Both the position numbers and the translations under genes were made by a program. This document shows, piece after piece, positions 61,826 through 64,000 of a stretch of DNA of 64,000 nucleotides. The notes under the pieces were generated by a model, which was given only the letters and a program-made list of their open reading frames with translations, was not told the DNA's origin and searched no databases. The stretch is taken from NCBI RefSeq assembly GCF_028712425.1, contig NZ_JAQTQD010000001.1, forward strand, positions 146,389-210,388, written 5' to 3'. The number at the start of each line of letters is the position of its first letter. Position 1 is the stretch's first letter. The stretch is from Methanoregula sp. GTDB taxonomy: Archaea > Halobacteriota > Methanomicrobia > Methanomicrobiales > Methanospirillaceae.

Positions 61826-63322
61826 TTACTCAATCCGGCTCCCGGATACATCCCTTGCAAGATCATCCCTCACTTCCCGGAAGATACCCATCGCGATGAT
61901 GAGGACCGGCACAATCTCGATCCGTCCCAGCCACATGAGCGTGATAAAAAGCCACTTGATGGAGAGAGGGCTCATCGGGCTGATGAACCCGACCGAGACA
62001 CCGGAGTTACTGAGCGCGGAGACGATCTCGAAGACCACCTCGTCCAGCCGGAACGAAGTTATGTAGAGATGGAGTGTAACGACCGTGGCAAGGAAGATGG
62101 TCAGGACGTAGATGACGATGACAAGCAGGTTTTTGGAAACGGCAAGGTTTGAACGCTCAACGGAGAGAGTTTTCCCCCCGGCCCTGAGGGGGACAAGCAC
62201 GCGGCTGCTGACGAAAAAACGCCGGAACCACCACTTTACGCCTTCGAAGACAAGGGCGAGCCGGTTGACCTTGATGCCCCCTGCGGTACTGCCCATTGCA
62301 CCGCCGATGAAGACCATCATGGCGAGGATCGCGAGAGGGACGGTTGCCCAGTGATGGAGGCTCGTATTCTGGAGACCGCAGGTGGTCAGGCCGGAGACTG
62401 CGGTAAAAGTCCCCTGCCGGACTGCCGAGAGAGGCGAGAGATCGCTGAAGATAAAGAGGTCGAGCGATATGAGCGCCGCCCCGATACCGGCGATCAGGAG
62501 AAGGATCCGGACGGTCTGGTCGCGGAAGATGCCCATGACCTTGCCATGGTACAGGAAGAGGAAGACCTTGAACGGGATGGATCCGGCGAACATCACGGGT
62601 ATCAGGGCGGCCTCGAGCGCCGCGTTGTTGTAGTACGCTAGGCCGCCATCGTGGAGGGTGAACCCGCCGGTCGCAATGGTTGTCATGACGAGGTTTAAGG
62701 AGTCCCAGAGCGGGATGCCGGTCAGCATCACGAGGCCCGTGAAGCCGAAGGTCAGGACAAGGTAGATCATCCAGAGCCTTCTTCCCGATGAGGTGGTGGC
62801 AGAGACCAGTGCATCTTCCCGGCCTTCTGCGCGGTACATCCGGAACAGGGAGACACGCGTCTTAGAGCGCAGGGAGATCCCGAACACGATGACCCCGATG
62901 CCGCCGACCCACTGCATGAACGAGCGCCAGAAGAGGAGCGTGTCCGGCGTCTGGTCAAGGGACGGGATCATCGAGAAGGCTGTCCCGGTCCAGCCGGCCA
63001 TGGCTTCGAAGACAGCATCCGTGTAGGACATGCCAAGGCCGAAGACAAACGGGAGGGCCCCGACAAAAGCGATGGCAAGCCAGGAGAGGGCAACTGCAGA
63101 GAGCGTTGCGGAGAACGAGGGTTCGATGTCCTCGTGGGGGATATGCGAGATCAAAAACCCGGTGGTAAGGAACGTAAACGGGGCTGTTGCCATGGGGAGG
63201 AGGAGATCCCATTCGCCAAAGATGATAAGGACAAAAAACGGCAGGAGGGATACGACGCCAAGGAACTCGAAGATGAGCCCTAAATCGTGCGCGATCATGG
63301 CAAGGTGCCGGGTCCGCTTCAT
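61826..63322 (-). CDS. trkH: TrkH/KtrB-type potassium transporter subunit
   Basis: 498 residues with about ten membrane helices in four membrane-pore-membrane repeats. The four selectivity-filter regions can be picked out in order: GWTGTAFSM, TIATGGFTL, GLTTCGLQN and LSNSGVSVGF. It moves K+ (or Na+/K+) inward across the cell membrane. The regulatory TrkA partner is not in this window. It is divergent from the AI-2E-family gene. Confidence 0.92.
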   Translation of the reverse strand: MKRTRHLAMIAHDLGLIFEFLGVVSLLPFFVLIIFGEWDLLLPMATAPFTFLTTGFLISHIPHEDIEPSFSATLSAVALSWLAIAFVGALPFVFGLGMSYTDAVFEAMAGWTGTAFSMIPSLDQTPDTLLFWRSFMQWVGGIGVIVFGISLRSKTRVSLFRMYRAEGREDALVSATTSSGRRLWMIYLVLTFGFTGLVMLTGIPLWDSLNLVMTTIATGGFTLHDGGLAYYNNAALEAALIPVMFAGSIPFKVFLFLYHGKVMGIFRDQTVRILLLIAGIGAALISLDLFIFSDLSPLSAVRQGTFTAVSGLTTCGLQNTSLHHWATVPLAILAMMVFIGGAMGSTAGGIKVNRLALVFEGVKWWFRRFFVSSRVLVPLRAGGKTLSVERSNLAVSKNLLVIVIYVLTIFLATVVTLHLYITSFRLDEVVFEIVSALSNSGVSVGFISPMSPLSIKWLFITLMWLGRIEIVPVLIIAMGIFREVRDDLARDVSGSRIE

Positions 63323-63406
63323 CTGCTCTCCAAGCTGATTGGTACCGTAATGGTGTTATGGGTATCGTTCCGGTGAGCGTTACCGGGCTGCCGGAGGACA
63401 ATCACG

Positions 63407-63415
63407 CTTTTAATG
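63407..63415 (+). promoter_or_regulatory. TATA-like box of the AI-2E-family gene
   Basis: CTTTTAATG lies about 30 bp before the ATG at 63444, so the transcript is probably leaderless or nearly so. Confidence 0.45.
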
Positions 63416-63443
63416 CCCGGCCCCGAACAATAACTAACCGTCC

Positions 63444-64000
63444 ATGTCCATCATCAGAAATGAGCAGTTCCCGTTCATCCTCATGGTCATCCTGACCGTT
63501 GCCGCCATCATCCTCTTCTGGCCGGTCATGGACATGGTACTGCTCGGGGCATCGCTCGCGATCGTCCTCATGCCGGTCTTTCAGCGGCTTTTATCGTATG
63601 TCCGCCCGGCGCTCTCGGCAGCGCTCATCACCATCGCAACATTCTGTGCATTTGCCGCGGTGATCGGTTTCACCCTGTATGTCTTCTCGTCCTATTCCGA
63701 AAACCTGACGGGCATGTTCTCCGCAATTGCCGGTTGGATCAACAACCCGGAGACCAGCTTCTCTGTGTTTGGCCTCCCGCTCAACAAGGCAGGGATCATC
63801 AGCCTCCTGAACACCGGCAGGCTGATGTTCGTGGGCTACGAGGAGACGTTCATTGCAAACCTGAGTTACATCCTCTTCAAGGCATTCATCTTCTTCTTCA
63901 CGCTTTTTGTCCTCCTCCTCCATGGCGAGGAACTGAAACGGCGGATCATGGAGCACATGCCCGATTCCCTGAATTCGTACGTGACCCGGCTGTCGGACGT
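63444..64000 (+). CDS. AI-2E family transporter (UPF0118), partial
   Basis: The N-terminal 185 residues of a larger protein that runs past the window edge. Two N-terminal helices (FPFILMVILTVAAIILFWPV and a second), a further pair around SAALITIATFCAFAAVIGFT, and a later helix (FKAFIFFFTLFVLLLHGEEL) match the AI-2E/PerM permease family. Substrates in archaea are unknown; some relatives are Na+/H+ antiporters. Starts at the ATG at 63444. Confidence 0.82.
   Translation, partial: MSIIRNEQFPFILMVILTVAAIILFWPVMDMVLLGASLAIVLMPVFQRLLSYVRPALSAALITIATFCAFAAVIGFTLYVFSSYSENLTGMFSAIAGWINNPETSFSVFGLPLNKAGIISLLNTGRLMFVGYEETFIANLSYILFKAFIFFFTLFVLLLHGEELKRRIMEHMPDSLNSYVTRLSD

Overview
The window is from a methanogenic archaeon, most likely order Methanomicrobiales (Methanoregula-like; the genus is an inference). 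The signs are a tRNA without encoded CCA, archaeal TATA-like promoters and GGTGATC-type ribosome binding sites, DUF3821, PEGA, PKD and PGF-pre-PGF surface proteins, an archaeal pyruvoyl arginine decarboxylase, an M42 aminopeptidase, a 6-phospho-3-hexuloisomerase and a complete-looking run of anaerobic (cbi) cobalamin genes. The genes are moderately GC-rich except for two AT-rich islands (about 47.9-51.4 kb and 56.5-59.7 kb).

0-12.6 kb: cell-envelope functions. A tightly overlapping MoxR ATPase/DUF58/DUF4350/DUF4129-like operon (2.3-8.9 kb) is followed by opposed genes for a DUF1616 membrane protein, a membrane-anchored receiver-domain protein and a secreted HExxH metallopeptidase. 12.9-20.1 kb: a tRNA-Arg(CCG), a hexuloisomerase/aminotransferase/M42 peptidase operon, a solitary Dam-type methylase, an ACT-ACT-metallo-beta-lactamase fusion and a DUF3821/PEGA surface protein.

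20.2-28.3 kb: the metabolic centrepiece. It is a six-gene operon for a bacterial-type (N-terminally extended) acetyl-CoA synthase, both corrinoid/iron-sulfur protein subunits, the RACo-type corrinoid activator, a core-MetE-like methyltransferase and a CooC-type nickel-insertion ATPase. No CO dehydrogenase catalytic subunit and no methyltetrahydrofolate/methanopterin:corrinoid methyltransferase is present. The cobalamin operon cbiT-L-F-G-H-C-D-E (42.1-47.8 kb) makes the corrin ring that the corrinoid protein needs.

28.8-42.1 kb: pyruvoyl arginine decarboxylase, a HAD phosphatase, a fusion of a 2H phosphoesterase with a metallophosphoesterase, an FMN-binding flavoprotein, a DUF255 thioredoxin-like protein, a membrane zincin, and a repair block of mutS, mutL and a cluster-less MutY/EndoIII-like glycosylase.

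47.9-52.3 kb: an AT-rich accessory island with a ClpP-fold SDH-type protease, a small protein and a PIN-domain protein in one operon, a 500-bp non-coding tract built from an iterated short motif with many hairpins, a GNAT toxin-antitoxin pair and a cysteine-rich small protein. 52.3-64 kb: a DUF2202 lipoprotein, an AIM24 protein, a caspase-like protein, a TraB-family membrane protein, an archaeal calpain-like protease next to a large beta-propeller/PKD/PGF-pre-PGF surface protein, a TrkH potassium transporter and the start of an AI-2E-family transporter. A GC-rich hairpin repeat occurs three times between genes (28.3, 40.0 and 55.1 kb).
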